Positions 48,018-59,510 are shown, numbered from the stretch's first letter. The stretch is 64,000 nucleotides of DNA from Phymorhynchus buccinoides (GCA_017654935.2 CM065703.1:43723588-43787587), one strand, 5' to 3'. A program made the numbers and translations. Notes: a model not told the origin generated them from the sequence alone.

Positions 48018-48031
48018 CTAGACAGAGGAAA
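46205..48031. repeat. 50-bp minisatellite, about 36 copies
   Basis: Unit gctgtggacaggcaacatgg cctagacagaggaaaactat aacaggtatc. Alternating types (catggcctag / cagggcatag) appear at the left end, indicating spread of two-unit blocks. Confidence 0.98.
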
Positions 48032-48575
48032 ACAAGGCAGCATAAATCTAACACAGATAAACAAAGTTCTCCCCATCCCTGGATGGCACACACCTAATAT
48101 CAGACCCACCAAGGGCACAGATTCGCCTAGCCCAGAGCAGGATAAAGATGCAGAGAACCAAACCCAAAAACTTGTAGAAAAAGACAGTTACATTAACTCA
48201 AGTTTGTTACCATTTCCCTCACCCTGCACAAAACACAGTGGCCCGTTACAGAAATGGGACTACACAGCACCGATTCAAGAAAGAAGTACGTATCTAATCA
48301 TCCAAATGTCACATAATATACATCGACAACATAAAGTGTATAGAACAAACTAGTATAGGTGGTGTCCTGAACAGGCTCTACTGAACTCCACCGAAGTCAC
48401 TCAGCAGCAATGCAGTGTCTTAAGCAACAAATATCAAACTTCCCCAAAGACTTAATCTCATTCACAGCAAGCCTCCACTTGATTTGGCCAAAGTGGGAAA
48501 AACCATCTTTATGCATTATGCGCGCATGTATGTGGATCTGCCCCTAGTATGCATGAGTGTGTGTAGGGGGATGGT
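48032..48575. other. Unique sequence; open frame of doubtful meaning
   Basis: A + frame is open from 48000 to 48353 (117 codons) and reads partly as polar protein (NKVLPIPGWHTPNIRPTKGT). It starts inside the repeat array and has no splice or codon evidence, so I do not call a gene. Confidence 0.3.
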
Positions 48576-48756
<181 letters not shown>

Positions 48757-48861
48757 ATCTTCAATTACTATTGATGAAAGGGTAAAAGCAGACATTTGTG
48801 CATCTTTGTTAAAAAGAAGGAAAAGAAATGCCACATATTGAGAACATGGGGCTATGTTAAA

Positions 48862-49000
48862 CGCACAGCCGGCATAAAGCTTTCACGTGAGGCGCGCGCC
48901 ACCATTTCAATCGCTGCTCGCGACAGAGACGGTTCAACCGTTCTTTTTCCCTGTTGTCCGAGCCACTGCGAGGCAGAACTTCGCAGCGACTAGCCTAGCA
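48862..49000. promoter_or_regulatory. CpG-rich patch with E-box and palindrome
   Basis: It contains CACGTG at 48884-48889, gcgcgcgcc at 48893-48901 and the 13-bp palindrome ACGGTTCAACCGT at 48929-48941. CpG density is far above the neighbours. It could be a promoter, but no first exon was found. Confidence 0.25.
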
Positions 49001-49045
49001 GTCTAGACCCGATCACTGGGATCGGTTGTTATGCCTTTAAGTACT

Positions 49046-49795
49046 TTGTTACCACGTGTCGTCACTGTTATGCCTTCAAGTACTGCAACTGAATACTGTG
49101 AGAACAACCCTATGACATAGTGAAATCATTGCTTTATTACCACGTGTCGTCACTGTTATGCCTTCAAGTACTGCAACTGAATACTGTGAGAACAACCCTA
49201 TGACATAGTGAAATCATTGCTTTGTTACCACGTGTCGTCATTGTTAGGCCTTCAAGTACTGCAACTGAATACTGTGAGAACAACCCTATGACATAGTGAA
49301 ATCATTGCTTTGTTACCACGTGTCGTCACTGTTATGCCTTCAAGTACTGCAACTGAATACTGTGAGAACAACCCTATGACATAGTGAAATCATTGCTTTG
49401 TTACCACGTGTCGTCATTGTTAGGCCTTCAAGTACTGCAACTGAATACTGTGAGAACAACCCTATGACATAGTGAAATCATTGCTTTGTTACCACGTGTC
49501 GTCACTGTTATGCCTTCAAGTACTGCAACTGAATACTGTGAGAACAACCCTATGACATAGTGAAATCATTGCTTTGTTACCACGTGTCGTCACTGTTATG
49601 CCTTCAAGTACTGCAACTGAATACTGTGAGAACAACCCTATGACATAGTGAAATCATTGCTTTGTTACCACGTGTCGTCATTGCTATGTCTTTAAGTACT
49701 GCAACTGAATACTGTGAGAACAACCCTATGAAGTAGTGAAATCATTGCTTTGTTACCACGTGTCGTCATTGCTATGCCTTCAAGTACTGCAAAGT
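49046..49795. repeat. 88-bp minisatellite, about 8.5 copies
   Basis: Unit ttgttaccacgtgtcgtcac tgttatgccttcaagtactg and so on. Each unit has one CACGTG E-box and a perfect ACCACGTGTC. Confidence 0.97.
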
Positions 49796-49799
49796 AGAT

Positions 49800-49932
49800 A
49801 TGAATACTTTAAGTTTAACCCTGGCACTAACCCTAACCATAGGTCAAGGACAATAACTGCAAGGTCATAGGCAAAGACACCCGCATGATGACGTCTTGAG
49901 CCATTAGCTAGCCAGCTCCCATCTTCCCTGTA
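49800..49932 (-). CDS. Candidate exon, second of a tandem pair
   Basis: The - strand acceptor ttccaaattccttgcag precedes 49932. The open frame reads YREDGSWLANGSRRHHAGVF then AYDLAVIVLDLW. It is a 110-bp duplicate of the segment starting at 50042. The donor is unclear; candidates lie in the ggttagggttag stretch near 49830. The family is not recognised. Confidence 0.35.
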
Positions 49933-49934
49933 CT

Positions 49935-50042
49935 GCAAGGAATTTGGAAAGAAACACAACATCCCCAGGAGGTGTCCAAGGCAAAGACACGCACATGATG
50001 ACGCCTCGGGCCATTAGCTAGCCAGCTGCCATCTTCCTTGTA
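49935..50042 (-). CDS. Candidate exon, first of a tandem pair
   Basis: The - strand acceptor ttccaaatcccttgcag precedes 50042, and the frame reads YKEDGSWLANGPRRHHVRVF then ALDTSWG. Between the two copies about six residues in the first twenty differ, and several changes are conservative, which suggests selection on protein before or after duplication. The donor is unclear. Confidence 0.35.
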
Positions 50043-50059
50043 CTGCAAGGGATTTGGAA

Positions 50060-50500
50060 GCTGGCTTAACTGTAACACTTTCACCGCCAATATTTTTGCG
50101 CCACAATGATTTAACACCCATGTCATTAAAACTCTTGAAATCAGGGTCTGTTATTCAATGATAGTGCGTTCCTTAATTTGGGTAGTAAGAATTGACCCTA
50201 TTCCAAATGTGTCAGAAAAACATGCACATACACACAAACACAAACACACATACCGTTATTGTTATAATAATATTTATTATATTAAACGAGCACAGAATCT
50301 AACACAATTCAAAAACCTCCTTGGTGGATACACCAACATATCAAAACTACAATACGAGCATGACTAAAAGGCAGATTTGCCGAAAACAAAATACAAAAAC
50401 CTCTCAGCTGTGCAAAAGTTCAAACAAAAATAACAGGACAGTGAAGAGGCCGTGAGGCATAATGTCCTAACTACCTGACCTGACCTAGTGTCATATAAAA
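50060..50500. other. AT-rich unique sequence, no gene seen
   Basis: Contains a short CA run (50223-50250). Part may be the 3' region of the LINE whose tail lies at 50505-50550. Confidence 0.35.
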
Positions 50501-50590
50501 CCTTATATTGGTTTTAAAGGGCAATAAACATTGATTCTGATTCTGATTCACACACACACACGAGCATACAAACACACACACACAACACAC
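50500..50590 (+). mobile_element. Likely LINE 3' tail and (CA)n
   Basis: gggcaataaacattgattct followed by gattctgattc is a typical (ATTCTG)n LINE/SINE tail in invertebrates (family knowledge), then CA repeats. The element body could not be delimited. Confidence 0.45.
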
Positions 50591-50640
50591 ACGCACTCTG
50601 CAGTGCACAAATTCACAGCTTCATCATTGACTTCTCTTCT

Positions 50641-50666
50641 CCCCCCCCCCCCCCCCCCCCCCCCCC
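50641..50666. repeat. Poly(C) run
   Basis: An uninterrupted run of about 26 C; may be a sequencing weak point. Confidence 0.9.
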
Positions 50667-50739
50667 TTCAATATATTCATGACACTGAGCAGTAGAGACA
50701 CGTTATTTGTAGAAACGGATGAGATCCTAGCAACAATGT

Positions 50740-52195
50740 CACAGGAAACAAAGCAAAGAGACAAGAGAGACACAGAACTATGAGTGCTGGCATTAGGTCA
50801 CTCACAACGTAGCAAGGTTGTGGGGAATTCACAGGAAACAAAGCAAAGAAACAGGAGAGACACAGAACTATGAGTGCTGGCATTAGGTCACTCACAACGT
50901 AGCAAAGCTGTGGGGAATTCACAGGAAACATTAAGCAAAGAGACAGGAGAGACACAGAACTATGAGTGCTGGCATTAGGTCACTCACAACGTAGCAAGGT
51001 TGTGGGGAATTCACAGGAAACAAAGCAAAGAGACAGGAGAGACACAGAACTGAGTGCTGGCATTAGGTCACTCACAACGTAGCAAGGTTGTGGGGAATTC
51101 ACAGGAAACAAAGCAAAGAGACAAGAGAGACACAGAACTATGAGTGCTGGCATTAGGTCACTCACAACGTAGCAAGGTTGTGGGGAATTCACAGGAAACA
51201 TTAAGCAAAGAGACAAGAGAGACACAGAACCATGAGTGCTGGCATTAGGTCACTCACAACGTAGCAAGGTTGTGGGGAATTCACAGGAAACATTAAGCAA
51301 AGAGACAGGAGAGACACAGAACCATGAGTGCTGGCATTAGGTCACTCACAACGTAGCAAGGTTGTGGGGAATTCACAGGAAACATTAAGCAAAGAGACAG
51401 GAGAGACACAGAACTATGAGTGCTGGCATTAGGTTACTCACAACGTAGCAAGGTTGTGGGGAATTCACAGGAAACATTAAGCAAAGAGACAGGAGAGACA
51501 CAGAACTATGAGTGCTGGCATTAGGTCACTCACAACGTAGCAAGGTTGTGGGGAATTCACAGGAAACAAAGCAAAGAGACAGGAGAGACACAGAACTGAG
51601 TGCTGGCATTAGGTCACTCACAACGTAGCAAGGTTGTGGGGAATTCACAGGAAACATTAAGCAAAGAGACAGGAGAGACACAGAACTATGAGTGCTGGCA
51701 TTAGGTCACTCACAACGTAGCAAAGCTGTGGGGAATTCACAGGAAACATTAAGCAAAGAGACAAGAGAGACACAGAACCATGAGTGCTGGCATTAGGTCA
51801 CTCACAACGTAGCAAGGTTGTGGGGAATTCACAGGAAACATTAAGCAAAGAGACAGGAGAGACACAGAACTATGAGTGCTGGCATTAGGTCACTCACAAC
51901 ATAGCAAGGTAGTGGGGAATTCACAGGAAACATTAAGCAAAGAGACAGGAGAGACACAGAACTGAGTGCTGGCATTAGGTCACTCACAACGTAGCAAGGT
52001 TGTGGGGAATTCACAGGAAACAAAGCAAAGAGACAGGAGAGACACAGAACTATGAGTGCTGGCATTAGGTCACTCACAACATAGCAAGGTAGTGGGGAAT
52101 TCACAGGAAACATTAAGCAAAGAGACAGGAGAGACACAGAACCATGAGTGCTGGCATTAGGTCACTCACAACGTAGCAAGGTTGTGGGTAATTCA
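50740..52195. repeat. 88-92-bp minisatellite, about 16 copies
   Basis: Unit gaattcacaggaaacattaa gcaaagagacaggagagaca and so on. Length variants come from catt and ta indels. On the - strand each unit has GTTGTGAGTGACC, which contains GTGAGT. Confidence 0.97.
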
Positions 52196-52322
52196 TGTTG
52201 TAGCGCTTGGTGACGTACCAAGGATTGACAAATGACAGGACAAAGTAACTGTTCTGAGAAATCAACAGGACAATGTCCTGGCTCTTGCAGAAAGCAATAA
52301 GACAAAGCATGGCAGTGTTAAA

Positions 52323-52398
52323 TCAAGACATTTGCCCTGACAGGGGAGAACACAATGTTAATAGGTCAGTGTCTGATGGCCGGGGCCTCGGGACATCA
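52323..52398 (-). CDS. Candidate terminal exon of a - strand gene
   Basis: The - strand acceptor tcctctgtttcatcaacag precedes 52398. After one base, the frame encodes DVPRPRPSDTDLLTLCSPLS then GQMS and TGA at 52323-52325. Acceptor quality and coding character are good. No AATAAA follows closely, and a donor inside the exon cannot be excluded. It lies between the 105-bp array (its upstream intron) and the 88-92-bp array. Confidence 0.4.
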
Positions 52399-52464
52399 CT
52401 GTTGATGAAACAGAGGAGACAGACAAACACGCACAAAGAAACAGACACGGCATCAGTGAAAACA

Positions 52465-53005
52465 GACACCCAGCAGAAAAGCCCTCCTGCCCACATAGAG
52501 GCTGGGGACTAACAAGTGGAATTGGAGGAGAGGCAACACACTGCACAAAGCAAGGCAAGGGCTGAACAAGACACCCAGCAGAAAAGCCCTCCTGCCCACA
52601 TAGAGGCTGGGGACTAACAAGAGGAATTGGAGGAGAGGCAACACACTGCACAAAGCAAGGCAAGAGCTGAAGACACACAGCAGAAAAGCCCTCCTGCCCA
52701 CATGGTGGCTGGGGACTAACAATAAACAAGAGGAATTGGAGGAGAGGCAACACACTAACTGTGACTGAGCAAAGCAAGGCAAGGGCTGAACAAGACACCC
52801 AGCAGAAAAGCCCTCCTGCCCACATAGAGGCTGGGGACTAACAAGTGGAATTGGAGGAGAGGCAGCACACTGCACAAAGCAAGGCAAGGGCTGAACAAGA
52901 CACTCAGCAGAAAAGCCCTCCTGCCCACATAGAGGCTGGGGACTAACAAGTGGAATTGGAGGAGAGGCAACACACTGCGCAAAGCAAGGCAAGGGCTGAA
53001 CAAGA
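52465..53005. repeat. 102-121-bp minisatellite, about 5 copies
   Basis: Unit cagcagaaaagccctcctgc ccacatagaggctggggact and so on. On the - strand each unit holds two acceptor-like strings, ttgctttgtgcag and cttgttagtccccag. Confidence 0.95.
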
Positions 53006-53039
53006 CACACACACCCCCGTGGCGGTGGGGATACCGGGG

Positions 53040-53342
53040 GGCTTTCGTACAAATAATTACCCCCCTTCTGGAAGTTCTGTGCTTGTAACTTCCTCTAATC
53101 TGTCACTCTCTTTGCCTCTGCCTTTTCTCTTTGCTTAAGTATATATCATCTACTATCTTTCTGACTTATTGGCCCATTCTCCTGCCTTTTTTCTATAAAT
53201 TCTTATAAAGATTTCTTTAGCCGAAGTCCGATATGCTGGGCCTAACTATTTCTCAGTTAGACGCATAACGGCAGCATGGCGCATCTACGCTCATATGACA
53301 GGAAACTGTCTGAGCGAACGAAAAAGAAGAAGAAGAAGAAAC
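53040..53342 (+). mobile_element. SINE-like family A, full copy with (GAA)n tail
   Basis: Runs from ctttcgtacaaataattacc through gctgggcctaactatttctc and gcagcatggcgcatctacgc to a tail aaaaagaagaagaagaagaa. Copies at 28470-28762 and 61055-61195 lie in the opposite orientation. There is no coding sequence; a tail and dispersed copies indicate retroposition. Confidence 0.7.
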
Positions 53343-53394
53343 AAGACACATGTATACTGTATGCAAAAAGGATGGAAGAGAGACAAGTGTCCAG

Positions 53395-54525
53395 ACATGG
53401 AAGAGAATTCCGCAGAAAAACAACAAGACATTGATTTCAAAAGGATGGAAAAGAGACAGACAGATTTGACTTGGAAGAGAATTCCACAGAAAAACAACAA
53501 TACATTGATTTCAAAAGGATGGAAAAGAGACAGACAGATTTGACTTGGAAGAGAATTCCGCAGAAAAACAGCAATACATTGATTTCAAAAGGATGGAAAA
53601 GAGACAGACAGATTTGACTTGGAAGAGAATTCCGCAGAAAAACAGCAAGACATTGATTTCAAAAGGATGTAAAAGAGACAGATTTGACATGGAAGAGAGT
53701 TCCACAGAAAAACAGCAATACATTGATTTCAAAAGGATGGAAAAGAGACAGACAGATTTGACTTGGAAGAGAATTCCGCAGAAAAACAACAATACATTGA
53801 TTTCAAAAGGATGGAAAAGAGACAGACAGATTTGACTTGGAAGAGAGTTCCACAGAAAAACAGCAAGACATTGATTTCAAAAGGATGTAAAAGAGACAGA
53901 CAGATTTGACTTGGAAGAGAATTCCACAGAAAAACAGCAAGACATTGATTTCAAAAGGATGGAAAAGAGACAGACAGATTTGACTTGGAAGAGAATTCCA
54001 CAGAAAAACAGCAAGACATTGATTTCAAAAGGATGTAAAAGAGACAGACAGATTTGACTTGGAAGAGAATTCCACAGAAAAACAGCAATACATTGATTTC
54101 AAAAGGATGGAAAAGAGACAGACAGATTTGACTTGGAAGAGAATTCCACAGAAAAACAGCAAGACATTGATTTCAAAAGGATGGAAAAGAGACAGACAGA
54201 TTTGACTTGGAAGAGAATTCCGCAGAAAAACAGCAAGACATTGATTTCAAAAGGATGGAAAAGAGACAGACAGATTTGACTTGGAAGAGAATTCCACAGA
54301 AAAACAACAAGACATTGATTTCAAAAGGATGTAAAAGAGACAGACAGATTTGACTTGGAAGAGAGTTCCACAGAAAAACAGCAAGACATTGATTTCAAAA
54401 GGATGGAAAAGAGACAGACAGATTTGACTTGGAAGAGAGTTCCACAGAAAAACAGCAAGACATTGATTTCAAAAGGATGGAAAAGACAGACATTTGACTT
54501 GGAAGAGAATTCCGCAGAAAAGGAG
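53395..54525. repeat. 74-bp minisatellite, about 15 copies
   Basis: Unit gatttgacttggaagagaat tccacagaaaaacagcaaga and so on. Variants ccg/cca and aacagc/aacaac are intermixed. It starts about 50 bp after the SINE tail. Confidence 0.97.
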
Positions 54526-54563
54526 CCACAAAGACGACTGACCTGAATGGGGGGCAGGCCTAC

Positions 54564-55331
54564 CTCCCGGATCCATGCCCAGTACAGCTGTGCTCATGCT
54601 CACCATTGTCGGCAGGTGTTGACTATTGGCAGGTGTTGACCATCGGCAGGTGTTGACTATTGGCAGGTGTTGACCATCGGCATGTGTTGACTATTGGCAG
54701 GTGTTGACCATCGGCAGGTGTTGACCATCGACAGGTGTTGACTATTGGCAGGTGTTGACCATCGACAGGTGTTGACCATTGGCAGGTGTTGACTATTGGC
54801 AGGTGTTGACCACTGTCGGCAGGTGTTGACCATCGACAGGTGTTGACTATTGGCAGGTGTTGACCATCGGCAGGTGTTGACTATTGGCAGGTGTTGACCA
54901 TCGGCAGGTGTTGACCATCAACAGGTGTTGACTATTGGCAGGTGTTGACCATCGGCAGGTGTTGACCATTGGCAGGTGTTGACTATTGGCAGGTGTTGAC
55001 CACTGTCGGCAGGTGTTGACCATCGACAGGTGTTGACTATTGGCAAGTGTTGACCATCAACAGGTGTTGACTATTGGCAGGTGTTGACCATCGGCAGGTG
55101 CTGATCATTGACAAGTGTTGACCATTGGCAGGAGTTGACCATTGGCAGGTGTCGACTATTGGCATGTGTTGACCATCGGCAGGTGTTGACCATCGGTAGG
55201 TGTTGACCACTGGCAGGTGTTGACCATTGGCAGGTGTTGACCATCACCAGGTGTTGACCATCGACAGGTGTTGACATGCCTTGATCATCTCTAGGGATGC
55301 TGCTGCTCCACTCCAGTACATAAGTTATCGC
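54564..55331 (-). CDS. Candidate exon invaded by a 17-bp repeat array
   Basis: The - strand acceptor aatcttttgttgcag precedes 55331 and the phase-0 frame encodes AITYVLEWSSSIPRDDQGMS. The far end encodes MVSMSTAVLGMDPG and meets a donor CGGGAG|GTAGGC at 54563. Between them the 17-bp array fills 54611-55274 and breaks the frame. If both ends belong to one exon, the array is an insertion or expansion in coding sequence. Alternatively these are two exons flanking an array. The product is not recognised. Confidence 0.4.
54611..55274. repeat. 17-bp minisatellite, about 38 copies
   Basis: Unit ggcaggtgttgaccatc alternating with ...gactatt and ...catcgaca forms, giving a two- or three-unit higher order. 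Confidence 0.96.
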
Positions 55332-55379
55332 CTGCAACAAAAGATTAACCCATTGATCAGTATTAGTTCTGCAGACATT

Positions 55380-55500
55380 TAATGGGGAGTCTTTCGGATG
55401 AGACGATAAACCGAGGCCCCATATGCCCATGTACTTAGCACACGTTAAACCCAGTGGCAACGAAAAAGTTGTCATCAAGTGGTCAAAATTTACCCCACCC
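55380..55500 (+). mobile_element. Invertebrate dispersed repeat (SINE-like)
   Basis: gtctttcggatgagacgata, then aaccgaggccc, and ccagtggcaacgaaaaagtt closely resemble, from memory, a repeat widespread in mollusc and other marine invertebrate genomes (GGATGAGACG...AAACCGAGG and GGCAACGAAA). I cannot give a family name without a search. Confidence 0.5.
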
Positions 55501-55535
55501 ACCCTTTTTTCCTTCCTCATCAGTCACACAAAAAT

Positions 55536-56795
55536 GGCATGTGGAGCAGAGGCCGGTGGCAAGGCAAATCCTGTCATCTGTGCCATCTGGATACTGTAAG
55601 TATATGGCATGTGGAGCAGAGGCCGGTGGCAAGGCAAATCCTGTCATCTGTGCCATCTGGATACTGTAAGTATATGGCATGTGGAGCAGAGGCCGGTGGC
55701 AAGGCAAATCCTGTCATCTGTGCCATCTGGATACTGTAAGTATATGGCATGTGGAGCAGAGGCCGGTGGCAAGGCAAATCCTGTCATCTGTGCCATCTGG
55801 ATACTGTAAGTATATGGCATGTGGAGCAGAGGCCGGTGGCAAGGCAAATCCTGTCATCTGTGCCATCTGGATACTGTAAGTATATGGCATGTGGAGCAGA
55901 GGCCGGTGGCAAGGCAAATCCTGTCATCTGTGCCATCTGGATACTGTAAGTATATGGCATGTGGAGCAGAGGCCGGTGGCAAGGCAAATCATGTCATCTG
56001 TGCCATCTGGATACTGTAAGTATATGGCATGTGGAGCAGAGGCCGGTGGCAAGGCAAATCATGTCATCTGTGCCATCTGGATACTGTAAGTATATGGCAT
56101 GTGGAGCAGAGGCCGGTGGCAAGGCAAATCATGTCATCTGTGCCATCTGGATACTGTAAGTATATGGCATGTGGAGCAGAGGCCGGTGGCAAGGCAAATC
56201 ATGTCATCTGTGCCATCTGGATACTGTAAGTATATGGCATGTGGAGCAGAGGCCGGTGGCAAGGCAAATCCTGTCATCTGTGCCATCTGGATACTGTAAG
56301 TATATGGCATGTGGAGCAGAGGCCGGTGGCAAGGCAAATCATGTCATCTGTGCCATCTGGATACTGTAAGTATATGGCATGTGGAGTGGAGGCCGGTGGC
56401 AAGGCAAATCATGTCATCTGTGCCATCTGGATACTGTAAGTATATGGCATGTGGAGCAGAGGCCGGTGGCAAGGCAAATCATGTCATCTGTGCCATCTGG
56501 ATACTGTAAGTATATGGCATGTGGAGTTGAAGCCGGTGGCAAGGCAAATCCTGTCATCTGTGCCATCTGGATACTGTAAGTATATGGCATGTGGAGTTGA
56601 AGCCGGTGGCAAGGCAAATCCTGTCATCTGTGCCATCTGGATACTGTAAGCATACGGCATGTGGAGCAGAGGCCGGTGGCAAGGCAAATCATGTCATCTG
56701 TGCCATCTGGATACTGTAAGTATATATGGCATGTGGAGTGGAGGCCAGTGGCAAGGCAAATCATGTCATCTGTGCCATCTGGATACTGCAAGTAT
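55536..56795. repeat. 70-bp minisatellite, about 18 copies
   Basis: Unit gcatgtggagcagaggccgg tggcaaggcaaatcctgtca and so on to 'atactgtaagtatatg'. Each unit contains CTGTAAGTAT, a perfect + strand donor, and on the - strand 'atatacttacag', an acceptor-like string. A block with 'atc atgtc' replaces 'atc ctgtc' from 55981 on. Confidence 0.98.
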
Positions 56796-56828
56796 ATATG
56801 CTGGCCCCACCGCTGCAGACTGCTTCTT
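56740..56828 (-). CDS. Candidate exon start entering the 70-bp array
   Basis: The - strand acceptor gcgttcggcttccacag precedes 56828. After one base the frame reads RSSLQRWGQHIYLQYPDGTD and continues into the array (DMICLATGLHSTCH). The array would then derive from this exon. At the other end of the array the same frame finishes YPDGTDDRICLATGLCSTCH, FCVTDEEGKKGGWGKF and a stop. The protein is not recognised. Confidence 0.35.
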
Positions 56829-56913
56829 CTGTGGAAGCCGAACGCTCAGGATTCAAAACCCAGCTCTCCTGAGAAACTCCCCTGTGGTAGGACGGTGTGT
56901 TGTGATCTTGGGA

Positions 56914-57645
56914 ACATCCTGCTACAAGGATAAAGGGGAGAATGAAGCATGCAGGTTGGAGGATTTGTGCACCATGGATCCATGACGCATGACATGACAG
57001 CGATGGTGATGAGATTAACGTCCTGCTACAAGGACAGAGGGGAGAATGAGGCATGCAGGTTGGAGGATTTGTGCACCATGGATCCATGACGCATGACATG
57101 ACAGCGATGGTGATGAGATTAACGTCCTGCTACAAGGATAAAGGGGAGAATGAGGCATGCAGGTTGGAGGATTTGTGCACCATGGATCCATGACGCATGA
57201 CATGACAGCGATGGTGATGAGATTAACGTCCTGCTACAAGGATAAAGGGGAGAATGAAGCATGCAGGTTGGAGGATTTGTGCACCATGGATCCATGACGC
57301 ATGACATGACAGCGATGGTGATGAGATTAACGTCCTGCTACAAGGATAAAGGGGAGAACGAGGCATGCAGGTTGGAGGATTTGTGCACCATGGATCCATG
57401 ACGCATGACATGACAGCGATGGTGATGAGATTAACGTCCTGCTACAAGGATAAAGGGGAGAACGAGGCATGCAGGTTGGAGGATTTGTGCACCATGGATC
57501 CATGACGCATGACATGACAGCGATGGTGATGAGATTAACGTCCTGCTACAAGGATAAAGGGGAGAACGAGGCATGCAGGTTGGAGGATTTGTGCACCATG
57601 GATCCATGACGCATGACATGACAGCGATGGTGATGAGATTAGCGT
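56914..57645. repeat. 104-bp minisatellite, seven copies
   Basis: Unit gattaacgtcctgctacaag gataaaggggagaatgaggc and so on. On the - strand each unit includes 'ccccttatccttgtagcag', acceptor-like. Confidence 0.97.
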
Positions 57646-57833
57646 CCAATCAGTCAGAGACCCTTATGGACGGTGTGATATGACACTGATGCCGCTGTGT
57701 AAGTAGGCTGGCTTGGTAGTCCAGTCACCGCATCCCCAGCTGTGACACCTTAGGATCACACCATTTCATAACATGAATAGCATGTCATGATTCATATCAT
57801 ATATCAAATTATATCATATCACACTAATGACTC

Positions 57834-58042
57834 AATGAGGCTTTATACCGAAAATTATCTGCCCGTCTCACGACCTCAAATGCAAACGCCACCTACTTAA
57901 GATTATCGCCCTTGCCTGTCAGGAACTAGTGGTATGTAGCCACAGAAAATTATCTGCTCCTGACTTGTCACGAGGGGGCATCGGCAGTTCGGCCCTAAAA
58001 TTATCGCCCTTTCGTCTCGGCAAGGAGTAGTATAACGCCTCA
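57834..58042 (+). mobile_element. MITE-like family B, most complete copy
   Basis: Ends aatgaggctttatacc and gtataacgcctcat form terminal inverted repeats of about 14 bp. The flanks are repeats of 'atatcat'. The internal 'taagattatcgcccttgcct' and 'agccacagaaaattatctgc' are shared with the copies at 1880-2092 and 10303-10401. Confidence 0.75.
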
Positions 58043-58086
58043 TATCATATATCATATCATATCATATCACAATCATGCATACAGCA

Positions 58087-58502
58087 TTTTATGGACTATA
58101 ACCCACACTTTTTCCCAGACTGAGTGCCCTGTGCCTTATACTATAGCATGATGGATAAAAATAAATGAGCAAGAAAGTATAATAAAATCAGAATTTTCTG
58201 TAAAATCTGGGGGGTGCGCCTTATAATCAGGTACACCTTAAGTAGTTATCTTCTTCTTCTTCTTCTGCCAATAATGTCCACCTGCCGTAACCGGCAATTA
58301 CTGACAATACATGTACTGGGGTTCAAAGAGGCATGCAGCACGGAAATAACACAAATGACAATAAACCTAGACAGATCAGAGGACGTGCACCCCTGGCTAG
58401 TCCCAGAACAGCCAGCCGCACACAGGGGGGAAAGAAAAAGGAGGGGGATGGGGGACAGGGGGAGGGGTGGGGTTAGTGTTATATTATAGTCTGTAAAATA
58501 TG
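58087..58502. mobile_element. DNA-element remnant with nested insertion
   Basis: The left cattttatggactataaccc and the right ttatagtctgtaaaatatgg are inverted. The internal 'gtgcgccttataatcagg' resembles widespread elements with 'GCGCCTTATA' motifs (from recollection). A block starting with (CTT)n at 58248 and ending near 58470 appears inserted. Confidence 0.5.
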
Positions 58503-58509
58503 GTATCTG

Positions 58510-58700
58510 TGTATGTGTGGTGGAGGTGGAGGTTCAAATCCCGGATCTGAGCCCCCCCCCCCCCCCCCCTCCCACCCTGTCCTCACCCTTCCGTTGTCTC
58601 AACGGAGTCAACTCCATACCCCCTGTCCAGGCCTCCCCCAAAAATCATGCCCTCGCCCCCTCCCATTCAATCCCGCATTGAGCTAATCATCCGGGCAGCA
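58510..58700 (+). mobile_element. Possible degenerate tRNA-SINE
   Basis: ggaggttcaaatcccggatc at 58528-58547 fits a pol III B box. No convincing A box is seen upstream. A C-rich run follows (58550-58569). Confidence 0.3.
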
Positions 58701-58785
58701 AGTCCTTCATACAAGATCCTGATTAGTTGGAAACCCCCCACGTCGTAAGTGTCATAATCATCAAATTGTTGATGGAGGATCAGCT

Positions 58786-59370
58786 ATGTATATATATATA
58801 GTCTTGGAAAGCTTGATAAGGGATGCTGTTGTATCATATTTTACAGAAAACAATTTATTTGTAGATTGTCAGCATGGCTTTCGTAAACATAGGTCTTGTG
58901 TTACTCAATTATTAGAGGTGATGGAGGACCTAACGACATTACTGGATCAAGGACATAAGGTTGATTTTATATACCTAGATTTTAAAAAGGCATTTGATAC
59001 GGTTCCTCATGAAAGACTTCTTACTAAACTATTCTGTTTATGGTATTTCCAATGGTCTACTTAAATGGATAACATTTTTTAACGGATAGACATCAGCATG
59101 TTAGAGTAGGTGTAGAAAAATCAAATAAAGTTAGTGTTTTAAGTGGAATTCCCCAGGGCAGCATACTTGGGCCTATACTCTTTTCATACATGACTTGCCA
59201 AAATCTTTACAAAGCACTTGCAAAATCTTTGCTGATGACATTAAAATATATGATAAGACATCCGCTGTTCTGTACTTCAAAATGATATTTATAATTTGCA
59301 GGAGTGGTCCAATACATGGAATTTATATTTTAATGTAACAAAATGAAAATGTGGTGTTTTACATTTTGGC
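58786..59370 (+). pseudogene. Non-LTR retrotransposon reverse transcriptase pseudogene
   Basis: The first frame (58786-59064) has VLESLIRDAVVSYFTENN, QHGFRKHRSCVTQLLEVMED and YLDFKKAFDTVPHERLLTKL, i.e. RT motifs 1-3 including the first catalytic Asp. After a frameshift near 59035 the pieces GLLKWI, LSGIPQGSILGPILF (motif 4) and FADDIKIY (motif 5, catalytic DD) follow in other frames with further breaks. Similarity is to CR1/jockey-group LINEs. The endonuclease and the N-terminus are absent. Confidence 0.85.
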
Positions 59371-59510
59371 AGAGATCTTTTTTATGACATTGATTGATGC
59401 AATGAAATTAAATAAATTAGTGATGTATGCAAATCAGACACCATAAAGATTGTACCAATGATGGGACAATTTATAGGCCGCGAGGCCTAGGCCATGAATC
59501 GAGAATTCTG

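Noticed and set aside
48000..48353. 117-codon ORF after the 50-bp array
   Set aside because: Starts inside the repeat, lacks splice signals and any recognised motif.
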